This document shows positions 16,808 through 26,949 of a stretch of DNA of 44,852 nucleotides, in pieces. The notes beneath the pieces were generated by a model, which had not been told where the DNA came from, did no database searches, and was given only the letters and a program-made list of their open reading frames with translations. Each line of letters begins with the position of its first letter. Positions within the stretch are counted from its first letter, which is position 1. Origin of the DNA: Candidatus Gastranaerophilales bacterium. Lineage in GTDB: Bacteria; Cyanobacteriota; Vampirovibrionia; Gastranaerophilales; Gastranaerophilaceae. Location of the stretch: assembly GCA_944326915.1 (NCBI GenBank), contig CALVFT010000011.1:1-44852 (forward strand), given 5' to 3'. A program made the position numbers and the translations under genes.

Positions 16808-19093
16808 TTATATTCTACTTAATTCAAAAATTCTGAATTCTCCAGGCTCAAGAGATGATATCTTTATGTCTCCTGACTCGATATTGTATTCTTGTGGGAT
16901 AAATTCATTATCTTCAATTACAAGTTCTTTTTCTATTTTATAATCTCCTGGTAGTTGAATTGTTTTATTTGTAACTGCTTCCCCTTCTTCAATAGTTGTG
17001 TAGCTGTTACCGTTCTCATCTGTTTTTGAAACTTTTTCTGTCGGATATTTGTGGTTTGATACTACAAGGTATGAAGTTTTTAGTGGTTCTTTAGATATAA
17101 TCCATGCAGAGAAACCTTCTTCTTCTTGTGTAATAATTTGTGCTTCTCCGTCAGTGATTATTGGGTTATTTTTTACAAAACGATCTATTGCATCGAATTT
17201 CTTAAAGAAATCTTCATTGTTCTCTCTTGCCATGGAGACTTCTTCTCCAATTACATGCTCAATACCTCTTCTTGTAAAGCTTTCATCTCCATCTACGTAT
17301 AACATTGGTCTTTGTGCAAATTTTCCGCCTGGTAACATTTTGTATTTAAACCATTTATACAATGCGCCATTTTTACCAAGTTGGCCTGGATATTGGTCAA
17401 TACATCTGAATTCGCCATCCTGATTGTTGTAAGTTTTTAGAATAGAAAGCATATTCCCTTGTTTAAAATTGATATTGTAATTTGCAAGATGTTGATTATC
17501 AAGTGTTATTTTATGAGGAGTTTTTTCTGATTGAGATACTATATCATTTCCCCATAAAAGATCAAAATGCATATCCTTGTGGTATTCTTTCAAAAAATCA
17601 TCCCATAACATATATTCCGCAAGTGTGCCAAAGTATGGTATAGCTTCTTTCATTGATTTGTTTAATCTATTAAGAACAAGTCTAGGTGCTCGATAGCTTA
17701 TAGGTCTTCCTTCTTTTTCAGAAACTTTATCTACTATATGATCTATATGGTCAACTCTAAAACCGTCAAAATTATATTCTTTTTGTAATTTTTTCATGTA
17801 ATTAACAAAATATTCAATTACAGGTTCATTATATGTCCCATTTTCTAAATAACAGAAATAATATGGAGTTTGGCAATCTAAATTTGCAAATTCTGTAACA
17901 TCTTCTCCCTTATAATCGAAATGTTTGAATGTCGGATATCCACCGCAATCACTCATTTTGTCATATACAGGGACCCCTGCAGAACACCAAGCTCCGCCAG
18001 GAGCAGGCCAAAGCCCTTCTTGAATTAATTTTTGTATAATTTCTATTTGTTTTGTAATATCTTCTTCTGTTAGTTTCTTATTTGGCTTTACTTCTAGAAT
18101 TTCTGCAACTATATTTTTTACTCTTTTATGAATTTGGTTTTGTTCATTTTTTTTCAGCATTTCATTAGAAAGTTTTTTCTTAATTGCAAGTAGTCCTTCA
18201 TTAAAGTCGCTGTAAATTTTTTGATAATGTTCACTTAAATTTCCATTACCGTCAGTTTGCTTGTAAATATTTTTAATTACTTCTATATCATCTGCATCAA
18301 GTTCGTGTCCTGTAGAATGAAGAACATCATCAATACTTTTTTCTATTGCGTTAGTTAGTTTATTTATGTCGTACCATCTCGCAATTTCAGGATTCGCAAG
18401 AACAGCTTTTGAAAATCTGCCTGTCTGAGGCAGAATATCATATATTACAGGGTGACCTGCCAGTTGTGCCATCATAATGAAAATTTTCACCTGTTCTTTT
18501 TCATCCATGCCTGTTAATTTATAAAGTTCTTCATCTCTTAATTTGTCGCTAACTTCTGAACTTTTTGGCAGATACGCGCAACCGAATTCTCTAGGATGAA
18601 ACGGTATAAGGTAAATAGTAGTGTTGAAAATACCATTATTTAAATTTCCTGTAGGAAGAATAAGTAGTTGTTTCAACCAATCAAGAAATTTCCCTGTTTC
18701 TTGTGAAATATTTCCGTTCCCTAAACCTGCAAGGTTAATAAGTTTAATGTCATGCCCCTCTTTTTGTATCCAGTTTGAATCTTTTACGTTATTCCTTGCT
18801 AGTGCGCTGATATTATTATTCGTAAATTCAAATTTTTCGTTGTTAAAAGTATTGTTATCCTTCCATTTTAATTCAAGCCCAAACAGAGTTTCTTCTGGAG
18901 TAAGTTCTTCAAGTGCTTTGGCATGTGAATATGGTAAATATCCATATTTAGTTATTGTTTTATTCAAGAAATCTTTTCTTACTTCTGAGATATTTTTTTC
19001 TGGATATTTTTCTTTCAACAATTTATAAAAATTGTTTAAAATATCCATTTTACAAGGTTCTACTTCTTTTTTCTTAAATAAAAAATCAAACAT
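16808..19093 (-). CDS. GH13-like (alpha-amylase family) protein
   Basis: 761 aa without a signal peptide, so probably cytoplasmic. The TIM-barrel signatures of GH13 are visible: FDGFRVDHIDHI near residue 440 contains the nucleophile Asp, GTLAEYMLWDD near 493 the likely acid/base Glu, and an upstream GHPVIYDILPQTGRF block. The C-terminal ~110 residues look like a beta-sandwich domain (ISSLEPGEFRIFELS end). The first ~120 residues are not recognised. It probably acts on alpha-glucans or oligosaccharides; the precise substrate is open. It is preceded by an extended -10 element and is monocistronic. Confidence 0.75.
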   Translation of the reverse strand: MFDFLFKKKEVEPCKMDILNNFYKLLKEKYPEKNISEVRKDFLNKTITKYGYLPYSHAKALEELTPEETLFGLELKWKDNNTFNNEKFEFTNNNISALARNNVKDSNWIQKEGHDIKLINLAGLGNGNISQETGKFLDWLKQLLILPTGNLNNGIFNTTIYLIPFHPREFGCAYLPKSSEVSDKLRDEELYKLTGMDEKEQVKIFIMMAQLAGHPVIYDILPQTGRFSKAVLANPEIARWYDINKLTNAIEKSIDDVLHSTGHELDADDIEVIKNIYKQTDGNGNLSEHYQKIYSDFNEGLLAIKKKLSNEMLKKNEQNQIHKRVKNIVAEILEVKPNKKLTEEDITKQIEIIQKLIQEGLWPAPGGAWCSAGVPVYDKMSDCGGYPTFKHFDYKGEDVTEFANLDCQTPYYFCYLENGTYNEPVIEYFVNYMKKLQKEYNFDGFRVDHIDHIVDKVSEKEGRPISYRAPRLVLNRLNKSMKEAIPYFGTLAEYMLWDDFLKEYHKDMHFDLLWGNDIVSQSEKTPHKITLDNQHLANYNINFKQGNMLSILKTYNNQDGEFRCIDQYPGQLGKNGALYKWFKYKMLPGGKFAQRPMLYVDGDESFTRRGIEHVIGEEVSMARENNEDFFKKFDAIDRFVKNNPIITDGEAQIITQEEEGFSAWIISKEPLKTSYLVVSNHKYPTEKVSKTDENGNSYTTIEEGEAVTNKTIQLPGDYKIEKELVIEDNEFIPQEYNIESGDIKISSLEPGEFRIFELSRI

Positions 19094-19127
19094 AATTTAC
19101 TCCATATAACTAACTAATATGCTATAG

Positions 19128-19136
19128 ATTATATCA
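19128..19136 (-). promoter_or_regulatory. Extended -10 element for the GH13-like gene
   Basis: On the minus strand, TGATATAAT gives an extended -10 (TGn-TATAAT) 34 bp before the ATG at 19093. I do not see a good -35 at the right distance. Confidence 0.45.
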
Positions 19137-19341
19137 TACAATAATTCATATAGATAATCATGTAATTTTTAAAATAAAAATAATTGTATTTCTTACAATA
19201 ATATTACCCAACATGGTAATGGATTAATTTAGTAGGGTTTCCTTTAATATAAATATGCGATTAATAAATATGTGGTCAGGTTAATTTATTTAGAGTTGTA
19301 CATTTGGTGGAAATAAAAGACAAAACAAAAGTGAGGGGAAA

Positions 19342-20028
19342 ATGAAAGAACAAAATTGTACAGAAAGCGACACTATCAAGGTAGTAATTGTTGAAGATTT
19401 TAAGTTAACAAGGGTTGGTTTACGTTGTGCATTGAATGCTAATCCCGATATTGATGTTGTCGCAGAAGCTGAAGATGCTAATGAAGGTCTAAAGTTAATA
19501 GAAAGACATAAACCCAATGTTGTTTTAATGGATTTAGGACTTCCTGGCATGAATGGTATTGAAGCAATGTTAAAAGTAAAGGAGTCTTTGCCTGATGTTA
19601 AAATTATTGCATTAACATCTCATGATAGAGCTGAAGAGGTTATTGCTGCACTAAGTTCTGGTGCAAGTGCTTACTGTCTAAAGGATATTGATCCGCAAAA
19701 ATTAGCAGATGTTGTAAGAGATGTTGCTTTAGGTGTTTGTTGGATAGATCCTATGGTGGCTCAACTTGCATTGAATTCTTTGCCAAAAGTTGAAAATATT
19801 GGATTCTTACCAAACAAATCTCAAAATGAAGGTCGAGTCCCTCTCACAGAAAGAGAATTTGAAGTTCTTAAACATCTTGTATCAGGTAAGAGCAATACAG
19901 AAATTGCAAAAGAGTTAATTGTAAGTGTTCATACTGCAAAAGCGCATGTTTGCTCTATTTTACAAAAGATGTGCGTAAATGATAGAGTTCAAGCTGCAGT
20001 AAAAGCTGTTAAAGAAGGTCTTGTTTAA
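19342..20028 (+). CDS. NarL/FixJ-type LuxR-family response regulator
   Basis: 228 aa. The receiver domain (13-130) has acidic-pocket E18/D19, phospho-acceptor D64 in VLMDLGLPG, and the conserved Lys in CLKD. The C-terminal LuxR helix-turn-helix is LTEREFEVLKHLVSGKSNTEIAKELI..., with HTAKAHVCSILQKM as the recognition part; this variant strongly resembles cyanobacterial NarL-type regulators. No sensor kinase is adjacent, so its partner is elsewhere. Ribosome binding site GAGGGG precedes the ATG by 5 nt. The roughly 250-bp upstream region has no gene and may hold its control sites. Confidence 0.93.
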   Translation: MKEQNCTESDTIKVVIVEDFKLTRVGLRCALNANPDIDVVAEAEDANEGLKLIERHKPNVVLMDLGLPGMNGIEAMLKVKESLPDVKIIALTSHDRAEEVIAALSSGASAYCLKDIDPQKLADVVRDVALGVCWIDPMVAQLALNSLPKVENIGFLPNKSQNEGRVPLTEREFEVLKHLVSGKSNTEIAKELIVSVHTAKAHVCSILQKMCVNDRVQAAVKAVKEGLV

Positions 20029-20049
20029 CATACCATAATACTTTATTAA

Positions 20050-20084
20050 AAATAAAAGAGGATGATTAATCCTCTTTTATTTTC
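20050..20084. terminator. Bidirectional terminator
   Basis: AATAAAAGAGGA and TCCTCTTTTATT form a 12-bp stem between the convergent response-regulator and kinase genes. The stop codon of the minus-strand gene lies in the loop. Confidence 0.85.
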
Positions 20085-20584
20085 TTTATAATTTCATTCA
20101 CTTTATCTGTAAGTGTTTCATAATCAGAGTTATTATCTATTACATAGTCCCAATCTTTTATATTATCAAGTCCTATTTCGGTAATATCATTTTCTCCGAT
20201 TAGCTCACCCCTTTTTAATCTTGTATCTCTAGAAGCTTCTACTCTTATGGTGATAGCTCCGGCATCCTTAAATACTTCATATTCATGGGGAACTCTTACA
20301 TCAGTTACCATAATATTACCGTCTTGCTCGATAATTCTTTTTATCCAATAGTCAGGATCTTGTGAACGTCCCCAGTTACCTAAATTTATTAAATCTTGTC
20401 TGTATAGCGGTTTGTTTTTTTCGATTTCGTCATAGGTAAGCCCTTTTTCTTTGCCATAAGTAAGTTTAATGATATCTCCCATCGCACATCTTCTAAATTC
20501 TGGCATGACTTGAAGCATAATTTTTGCGACTGTATCTTTGCCTGAATATTGTTTCCCTGAAAAAATAATTATTTTATTTGCCAT
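20066..20584 (-). CDS. P-loop kinase, dNMP-kinase-like
   Basis: 172 aa from ATG 20584, which has AGGAGAG 5 nt upstream; the open frame extends 22 codons further without a ribosome binding site. It opens IIFSGKQYSGKDTVAK, a P-loop of the S-G-K-D-T type. YRQDLINLGNWGRSQDPDYW in the middle resembles the substrate and lid region of deoxynucleoside-monophosphate kinases and phosphomevalonate-kinase-like proteins. VTDVRVPHEYE follows as Walker-B-like. The nucleotide or metabolite substrate is not determined. Confidence 0.7.
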   Translation of the reverse strand: MANKIIIFSGKQYSGKDTVAKIMLQVMPEFRRCAMGDIIKLTYGKEKGLTYDEIEKNKPLYRQDLINLGNWGRSQDPDYWIKRIIEQDGNIMVTDVRVPHEYEVFKDAGAITIRVEASRDTRLKRGELIGENDITEIGLDNIKDWDYVIDNNSDYETLTDKVNEIIKKIKED

Positions 20585-20778
20585 TAAAACTCTCCTTTTA
20601 TATTTAGATATTTTAATACTAACATTAATGTCATCAGGTATCAATTCCATAGCTTAATATTTTTAACATAATATTTGCTTTTTGGATATGTTGGTCGTAG
20701 TATTAATAAAGCGCGTATTCGCAGGTTTTCTGTGTGTATGCAAAATAGTGTAAATAGTACAATATATTGGAAAAGGAT

Positions 20779-21651
20779 ATGGCATTAAATTTTCAAGAAT
20801 TGGTTTTTAACTTACAAAAATTTTGGTCTGATTATGGTTGTATAATTCAACAGCCTTATGATATTGAGAAAGGTGCATCAACAATGAACCCTGCAACTTT
20901 TTTGCGTTCATTGGGTCCTGAACCTTGGAATACTGCGATGATTGAACCTTGCAGACGTCCGACTGACGCTAGATATGGTGAAAACCCTAATAGATTAGGA
21001 CATTATTATCAGTTTCAAGTTATACTAAAACCATCACCTGATAATGCACAAGAACTTTATTTAAAAAGCTTGGAAGCTATGGGTATTGATTTAAAAGTAC
21101 ATGATGTAAGGTTTGTAGAAGATAACTGGGAATCTCCAACATTGGGTGCTGCTGGTGTAGGTTGGGAAGTATGGCTTGATGGTATGGAAATTACTCAGTT
21201 TACTTATTTCCAACAAGTAGGTGGTGTTGAAGTTAAGCCTGTTGCTTTGGAATTGACATATGGACTTGAAAGAATTGCTATGTATTTACAAAATAAAGAG
21301 TCTGTATACGATATCATGTGGAATGATAAGTTAAAGTATGGCGAAATATTCTTACAAAACGAAATAGAACAATCAAAATATAATTTTGAAGTATCTGATG
21401 CTAAAAGCTTATTCACAATGTTTGATTTGTACCAAAAAGAAGTTGATAATTGTATTAACGCAAAGTTGGTACTTCCTGCATATGATTATGTTCTTAAATG
21501 CTCTCATACATTCAATTTGCTGGATGCAAGAGGGGTAATTAGTAAAGATGAACGTATTAACTTTATTAATCGAGTAAGAACAATGGCTTCAGCAGTAGCT
21601 AGACTATATGTAGCTCAAAGGGAAGAGTTAGGATTCCCGCTTTGTAAGTAG
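20779..21651 (+). CDS. glyQ: Glycyl-tRNA synthetase alpha subunit
   Basis: 290 aa from ATG 20779; an in-frame TTG at 20767 has no ribosome binding site and alignment with the family opening NFQ...FW...GC favours the ATG. Family signatures include [37 protein letters not shown] and the [14 protein letters not shown] block. GlyQ carries the class II catalytic core for Gly activation and pairs with GlyS (beta). glyS is not in the window; the following genes are permeases, so the usual glyQS pair is split here. Confidence 0.95.
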   Translation: MALNFQELVFNLQKFWSDYGCIIQQPYDIEKGASTMNPATFLRSLGPEPWNTAMIEPCRRPTDARYGENPNRLGHYYQFQVILKPSPDNAQELYLKSLEAMGIDLKVHDVRFVEDNWESPTLGAAGVGWEVWLDGMEITQFTYFQQVGGVEVKPVALELTYGLERIAMYLQNKESVYDIMWNDKLKYGEIFLQNEIEQSKYNFEVSDAKSLFTMFDLYQKEVDNCINAKLVLPAYDYVLKCSHTFNLLDARGVISKDERINFINRVRTMASAVARLYVAQREELGFPLCK

Positions 21652-21671
21652 TAAAAATATAAGGAAGATTA

Positions 21672-23264
21672 ATGGCAGAAAAATTTCACCGTGCGACTTT
21701 TACGCGAAACTTTTTGAAAAAAATTACAAGAATTAAAAATCCTGATGAAATGTTGGCAGATGCTAAAAGTGAAGGTCTGGAAAAGACTCTTGGTGTTTGG
21801 GATTTGATAATTCTTGGTGTAGGTGCAATTATTGGCTCAGGGATTTTTGCGGTAGTTGGTATAGCAGCTGCTGGCAGTGCTGACGGCTCAAGTCTGGGTG
21901 CAGGTCCCGGGTTAATTATTTCAATGGTAATTGCTGCTATTGCGTGTATTTTTTCAGCATTATGCTATTCAGAGTTTGCAACTATGATTCCAGTTGCAGG
22001 TGGTGCTTATACGTATACATTTGCAACTTTAGGAGAATTTGCTGCTTGGATGGTAGGTTGGGTTTTGATGCTAGAGTATGCGATAGGTTTTATTGCAGTT
22101 GCTTGTGCTTGGTCTAATCATTTTATTCAATTTCTAAGCGGCTTTGAAAAAGTATTACCAGCATGGCTTGCTCATCCTCCTGTATGGTTAGTTAATGATG
22201 TATTCAGTGCGGGTAAAATTGCGGCTGCAAATCCGGATGTTTTTATTCCAAAACTTTTTGGTGTGCCTATTTGTATAAATCTTCCTGCAATATTGATAGT
22301 TTTATTGATAACAGCTATTTTGGTAAAAGGTACTAAAGATTCTACAAAAATGGCTAGTATAATGGTATTTGTAAAATTGGCAGTAATAGCATTGTTTGTG
22401 CTTGCCGGAGCTTTTTACGTAAGACCTGAAAATTGGACTCCTTTTGCTCCGAATGGTGCTGCAGGAATTTTTGCTGGAGCGTTTTTGATCTTTTTTGCAT
22501 ATATTGGATTTGATGCTCTTGCAACAGCTGCAGAAGAATGTAAAAATCCTCAAAAGGATTTACCAATAGGTATTATTGGATCTTTAGTTGTAACAACTAT
22601 AGTGTATGTTCTTGTAGCTCTTGTTCTTACTGGTCTACAGGATACAAGTGTTGCAGTACCTGCTGATTTTCTAAAAGCACCAATGGCATATTGTATGATA
22701 ATGATTCATCAAAACTGGGCAGCAGGACTAATTTCAATTGGTTCTTTGGCAGGTTTGACTTCAGTACTTTTGGTTTTGGAAATGGCTGCTACTAGAATTT
22801 TATATGCAATGAGCAGAGATCATTTTATTTCTGCAAGATTCCAAAAGCTACATCCAGTATTTAAAACTCCAGCTTTGTTGACTTGGACAGTAGGTTTATT
22901 GGCGGTAGTTGGTATTTTAACTTTAAATTTGGATGTTGCTGCAGAGTTGTGTAATTATGGAACATTTACATCATTTATTATTGTGTGTGTTGCAGTATTA
23001 ATTTTGAGAAAAACTGATCCAGAAAGACCAAGACCATTTAAGGTTCCGTTTTCTCCTATTACTCCTTCTTTGGGGATAATTTGCTGTGGCGGATTGATGA
23101 TATATAAATCTATGCAGCCTTCAGGATCTGCTTTATTGTTCCCTGTATGGTTAGGTGTGGGTGCAATAATTTATTTATTATATGGATTTGTTAAGAATAG
23201 ATTGAATGAAAATAAAATTCATAATGAAAAAGTGGAACTAAAAAAACAGGAATTATTGAGATAA
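21672..23264 (+). CDS. APC-family amino acid permease (first of a tandem pair)
   Basis: 530 aa with about 12-14 hydrophobic helices. The helix-1 region reads IILGVGAIIGSGIF, the substrate-binding turn of the APC superfamily, and a later block is YIGFDALATAAEECKNPQKD. The C-terminal RPRPFKVPFSPI motif is common in CAT/YfnA-like amino acid transporters. It probably imports an amino acid by proton symport; specificity cannot be read. It starts 20 bp after glyQ and is followed after 4 bp by a close paralogue, so the three genes may be co-transcribed. Confidence 0.9.
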   Translation: MAEKFHRATFTRNFLKKITRIKNPDEMLADAKSEGLEKTLGVWDLIILGVGAIIGSGIFAVVGIAAAGSADGSSLGAGPGLIISMVIAAIACIFSALCYSEFATMIPVAGGAYTYTFATLGEFAAWMVGWVLMLEYAIGFIAVACAWSNHFIQFLSGFEKVLPAWLAHPPVWLVNDVFSAGKIAAANPDVFIPKLFGVPICINLPAILIVLLITAILVKGTKDSTKMASIMVFVKLAVIALFVLAGAFYVRPENWTPFAPNGAAGIFAGAFLIFFAYIGFDALATAAEECKNPQKDLPIGIIGSLVVTTIVYVLVALVLTGLQDTSVAVPADFLKAPMAYCMIMIHQNWAAGLISIGSLAGLTSVLLVLEMAATRILYAMSRDHFISARFQKLHPVFKTPALLTWTVGLLAVVGILTLNLDVAAELCNYGTFTSFIIVCVAVLILRKTDPERPRPFKVPFSPITPSLGIICCGGLMIYKSMQPSGSALLFPVWLGVGAIIYLLYGFVKNRLNENKIHNEKVELKKQELLR

Positions 23265-23268
23265 ATTG

Positions 23269-24822
23269 ATGGAAATTAAAAGAATACTGGGTAATGCCCT
23301 TAAGAAAAAAAGCCCCGACGAATTGATTGCTACGAGTAAGAAGTCTGAATTGAAAAAGACTTTAAATGTGTTTGACCTAATTGTAATTGGTATAGGCGCA
23401 GTAGTTGGTACAGGTATTTTTACAATAATTGGAACCGCAATAAAAGGTGGCCCTGAAAGCGTAGGAGCTGGTCCTGCTATAATTATATCAATGGTTTTGG
23501 CTTGTATAGCATGTGTGTTTTCCGCATTGTGCTATAGTGAGATTGCAGCTATGATTCCAGTCGCAGGAAGTGCTTATACATACACTTATGCTACTATGGG
23601 TGAGTTTATGGCTTGGATGGTAGGTTGGATACTTATGTTAGAGTATGCAATCGGAAATATTACAGTTGCTTGCGCTTGGACTGGGTATTTTGTTCAGTTT
23701 TTGAAAGGCTTTAAACATATTTTACCAAGTTTTGTCGTAAATTTTCCAATGTGGTTGAGAAATGATTATAGATTTATGTTCTCATATTGTGATAAGTATG
23801 GTTTGGATCCGCATTCTCAAATGCCGTATTTGTTTGATAAAATCCCTGTTGCGATAAATTTACCTGCTATTGTAATTGTATTATTGCTTACAATATTGTT
23901 AATAAAAGGTGTAAAAGAGTCTACAAGATTTGCCAGCGTTATGGTTGGTGTGAATATGTTTATGATAATTTCATTTATTCTTGTGGGTGCTTTTTATGTT
24001 AAACCTGAAAATTGGACTCCATTTGTACCAAATGGTTTTGAAGGCGTATTTATGGGAGCATTTTTAATCTTTTTTGCATATATTGGTTTTGACGCAATTT
24101 CAACTACTGCAGAAGAGACCGAAAATCCTCAAAGAGATTTGCCTATTGCTATTTTAGGTACTCTTATTATTTGTACGATATTGTATGTTTGTGTTGCTCT
24201 AGTACTTACCGGTACAGTTCCGTTAGGTGATATTGATATTCAAGCACCTATTGCTCATGCAATGAGAGCTATTGGTATAGATTGGTTTGCAGGTTTGATT
24301 TCTATTGGAGCTTTGTGTGCATTGACTTCTGTAATTCTAATTTATCAACTAGGAACTACAAGAATTTTATATGCAATGAGTAGAGATAGATTTTTACCAA
24401 AATCTTTGAGATTGATTCATAAAAAATACAGAACACCTCATGTATTAACATGGATTTCTGGTATAGTTGTAATTATATGTGCTTTGTTTATGGATTTGAA
24501 TATCTCTGCAGAGCTATGTAATTATGGAACTTTCACTTCTTTCATAATTATTTGTATTGCAGTATTGATTTTGAGAAAGACAGATCCTGATAGACCAAGA
24601 CCGTTTAAAGTTCCATTTTCTCCTTTGTTCCCAATTTTAGGGATACTCACATGTGGAGGTTTAATGGTATATTCTATGAAGACTTTATCAACATCGTCTT
24701 TGTATTTCCCACTTTGGCTTTTAATGGGATTGGCTATATATGCAGGGTATGGTTATAAGCAAAAAAGACTGGAAGAAAAAGTCCGAGCTCAAAGACAACC
24801 AAGAACAAAGTTAGAAGTATAG
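23269..24822 (+). CDS. APC-family amino acid permease (second of a tandem pair)
   Basis: 517 aa from ATG 23269; the TTG three bases earlier is not needed. It is a paralogue of the preceding gene over its full length: IVIGIGAVVGTGIF, YSEIAAMIPVAGSAYTYTYA, YIGFDAISTTAEETENPQRD and LRKTDPDRPRPFKVPFSP. The two differ most in the loop near residues 155-185. The 4-bp gap, shared length and near-identical motifs point to a tandem duplication, possibly followed by divergence of specificity. A strong terminator ends the unit. Confidence 0.9.
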   Translation: MEIKRILGNALKKKSPDELIATSKKSELKKTLNVFDLIVIGIGAVVGTGIFTIIGTAIKGGPESVGAGPAIIISMVLACIACVFSALCYSEIAAMIPVAGSAYTYTYATMGEFMAWMVGWILMLEYAIGNITVACAWTGYFVQFLKGFKHILPSFVVNFPMWLRNDYRFMFSYCDKYGLDPHSQMPYLFDKIPVAINLPAIVIVLLLTILLIKGVKESTRFASVMVGVNMFMIISFILVGAFYVKPENWTPFVPNGFEGVFMGAFLIFFAYIGFDAISTTAEETENPQRDLPIAILGTLIICTILYVCVALVLTGTVPLGDIDIQAPIAHAMRAIGIDWFAGLISIGALCALTSVILIYQLGTTRILYAMSRDRFLPKSLRLIHKKYRTPHVLTWISGIVVIICALFMDLNISAELCNYGTFTSFIIICIAVLILRKTDPDRPRPFKVPFSPLFPILGILTCGGLMVYSMKTLSTSSLYFPLWLLMGLAIYAGYGYKQKRLEEKVRAQRQPRTKLEV

Positions 24823-24826
24823 TTGT

Positions 24827-24870
24827 AAAGCTAGTTAAAGTTATAAGAAATTTTAACTAGCTTTGTTTTA
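24827..24870 (+). terminator. Terminator of the glyQ/permease unit
   Basis: A 13-bp perfect stem AAAGCTAGTTAAA/TTTAACTAGCTTT with a 12-nt loop, followed by GTTTTA. It starts 4 bp after the second permease stop. Confidence 0.8.
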
Positions 24871-24873
24871 CAC

Positions 24874-24901
24874 TTGTGGAAAAACTTTGAGTATATATAA
24901 T
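24874..24901 (+). promoter_or_regulatory. Promoter of the pgi gene
   Basis: TTGTGG (24874-24879), 16-bp spacer and TATAAT (24896-24901) lie 61 bp before the pgi ATG. Confidence 0.55.
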
Positions 24902-24962
24902 AATTGTATAGGTATGTGTTAAATTTAATGTTAGAGTGATAAATATATTATAAGGGGAGCAG

Positions 24963-26351
24963 ATGATATCATTAGACTATAGATGCGCAGATTCAAAATT
25001 TGTTGGAGAAGCAAATGGGTTAAATCTTGAGGTAGAGTTTGCAAATTATAAAGAAAAGATAGCTAATATTATCGTCGATTTAAATAAAAGAAAAGATAAA
25101 TTAGGACAATGGCTTCAGTGGATGAACCTTGGTTATAATGAGGAGACTCTTTGGTATGTAAAAGAATATGCCGCTATGGTTCAGGGAAGATTTGATAATA
25201 TTTTGGTTTTAGGGATTGGAGGTTCTGCTTTAGGAGGTTTGGCTGTTACTGAAGCACTATTAAAACCTTTTTGGAATTTGCTTTCAGATGAACAACGTAA
25301 CGGTTGTCCAAGAATTTTTTTCTTAGATAATATAGATCCTGATTATATGCTTGGATTGTTGGATACAATTGATTTGTCAAGAACTTTAGTAAATGTGATT
25401 ACAAAGTCTGGATCTACTGCTGAGACTATGTCGCAGTTTATGATTGTAAAAAATATTCTTGAAGAAAAGTTAGGTGACAACTACCGTTATAATATAGTTG
25501 CAACAACTGATAAAAAAACCGGTATTCTTAGACAGATTGCGGAACAGGAAGGATATAAGACTTTTGTAGTACCTGATGATGTCGGTGGAAGATTTTCTGT
25601 TTTTTCAGCAGTGGGTTTATTACCGTTTGCACTTGTTGGTATTGATATTGATGAGATCGTTAATGGTATAAAAGATATGGATCTTGCGTTAAAAAATACT
25701 GACGTAAATGAAAATATCGCGGCCCAAAATGCATTGATTCATTATTTGATGGATACTCAAAAAGGAAAAAATATGACAGTTCTTATGCCATATTCCAGCC
25801 GTTTGAGGTATGTGTCTGACTGGTTTGTACAACTTTGGGCAGAATCGTTAGGAAAAAATACTGATAAAATGGGAAATCGAGTGCATGTTGGACAAACTCC
25901 TATTAAATCTTTGGGTGCGACTGATCAACATTCACAGGTTCAGTTGTATAATGAAGGTCCTAATGACAAATTAATTAATTTTGTAAGAGTTGGAGAATTT
26001 GATAATGTCTTACAAATTCCTGCAATTTATGAATATACTGGTATTGGATATTTAGGTGGAAAGACTTTAAATCAGTTAATAAATGCAGAGGCTGATTCTA
26101 CTAGGGTTACTCTTACTGATTATGAACGACCTAGTGTTACAATTACTATTCCAAAAGTTAATGGATATTATGTTGCGCAGTTGTTATACTTCTTAGAGGT
26201 TCAAACAGCTATTGCTGGTGAATTATATAATATAGATACATTTTCTCAACCCGGTGTTGAACAAGCTAAAAATTATACGTACGCTCTAATGGGTAGAGCA
26301 GGGTATGAAGAATCTGCACATATGCTGAAAGAAAAAATGGCTGTAATGTAG
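24963..26351 (+). CDS. pgi: Glucose-6-phosphate isomerase
   Basis: 462 aa. The sugar-isomerase (SIS) phosphate-binding loops are ILVLGIGGSALGGLAVTEAL and VITKSGSTAETMSQF; the AESLGKN and GPNDKLINFVRV blocks also match Pgi. Ribosome binding site AAGGGGAG precedes the ATG by 5 nt. It interconverts glucose-6-phosphate and fructose-6-phosphate in glycolysis. The length is near the ~450 aa cyanobacterial/Bacillus type rather than the ~550 aa E. coli type. The next gene begins about 37 bp downstream. Confidence 0.95.
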   Translation: MISLDYRCADSKFVGEANGLNLEVEFANYKEKIANIIVDLNKRKDKLGQWLQWMNLGYNEETLWYVKEYAAMVQGRFDNILVLGIGGSALGGLAVTEALLKPFWNLLSDEQRNGCPRIFFLDNIDPDYMLGLLDTIDLSRTLVNVITKSGSTAETMSQFMIVKNILEEKLGDNYRYNIVATTDKKTGILRQIAEQEGYKTFVVPDDVGGRFSVFSAVGLLPFALVGIDIDEIVNGIKDMDLALKNTDVNENIAAQNALIHYLMDTQKGKNMTVLMPYSSRLRYVSDWFVQLWAESLGKNTDKMGNRVHVGQTPIKSLGATDQHSQVQLYNEGPNDKLINFVRVGEFDNVLQIPAIYEYTGIGYLGGKTLNQLINAEADSTRVTLTDYERPSVTITIPKVNGYYVAQLLYFLEVQTAIAGELYNIDTFSQPGVEQAKNYTYALMGRAGYEESAHMLKEKMAVM

Positions 26352-26388
26352 ATATAAAGTTAGTTAAAGTTAAAAGATAGTGATACAT

Positions 26389-26949
26389 ATGAAAAAAAAA
26401 TTATCAATTTTATTATTTATTTTTATTTTATTATTAAGTGGATCAATTGCCCCTGTATTTTCAGAAGAACAGTTGAGTGAACAAGGTGTTAAAGAAGAAA
26501 ATTCTGTTTTGCAAGGTGGAATTTCTGTCATAGAACAGGTACCAGAATCATTTTATGGAAACTGGAGAGTATCAGCAAAATTGGGTGAAACATCTTCTCC
26601 TGCTACTTTTAAACCAACAAGTGTTGATATATGGAACTTATCAAGAGAGGGTGACGTCATAAATTTATGTAATCCTTTTACAGGTGCTTCGGCATCTATT
26701 ACGGTAAGTTATGTTGATAATAATATAATTAAGTTTACCAAGGTAGGAAATTACGATAATAAAAAATTAACAGATACTGTTGAATTAAAGTTAGAAGGGG
26801 ATACTTTTACCGGAATTAATAAACTGACGCTTGAAACTATTTCTGATGTTGATAATACAGTACTTAAAGAGGAAAACGCAGTATACATATTGAAAGGTGA
26901 AAAGATTTCTGGAACGAGTATTTCAGACAAGCAAGAGGATAAGAAATAA
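26389..26949 (+). CDS. Secreted hypothetical protein
   Basis: 186 aa from ATG 26389; an upstream GTG at 26380 is less likely. A signal peptide is plain (KKKLSILLFIFILLLSG ... VFS/EE). The mature part has SFYGNWRVSAKLG and then an alternating beta pattern, consistent with a single small beta-sandwich domain, with no cysteine pair or catalytic motif recognised. It overlaps trxB by one base (TAATG), so the two are translationally coupled. No function is assigned. Confidence 0.65.
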   Translation: MKKKLSILLFIFILLLSGSIAPVFSEEQLSEQGVKEENSVLQGGISVIEQVPESFYGNWRVSAKLGETSSPATFKPTSVDIWNLSREGDVINLCNPFTGASASITVSYVDNNIIKFTKVGNYDNKKLTDTVELKLEGDTFTGINKLTLETISDVDNTVLKEENAVYILKGEKISGTSISDKQEDKK

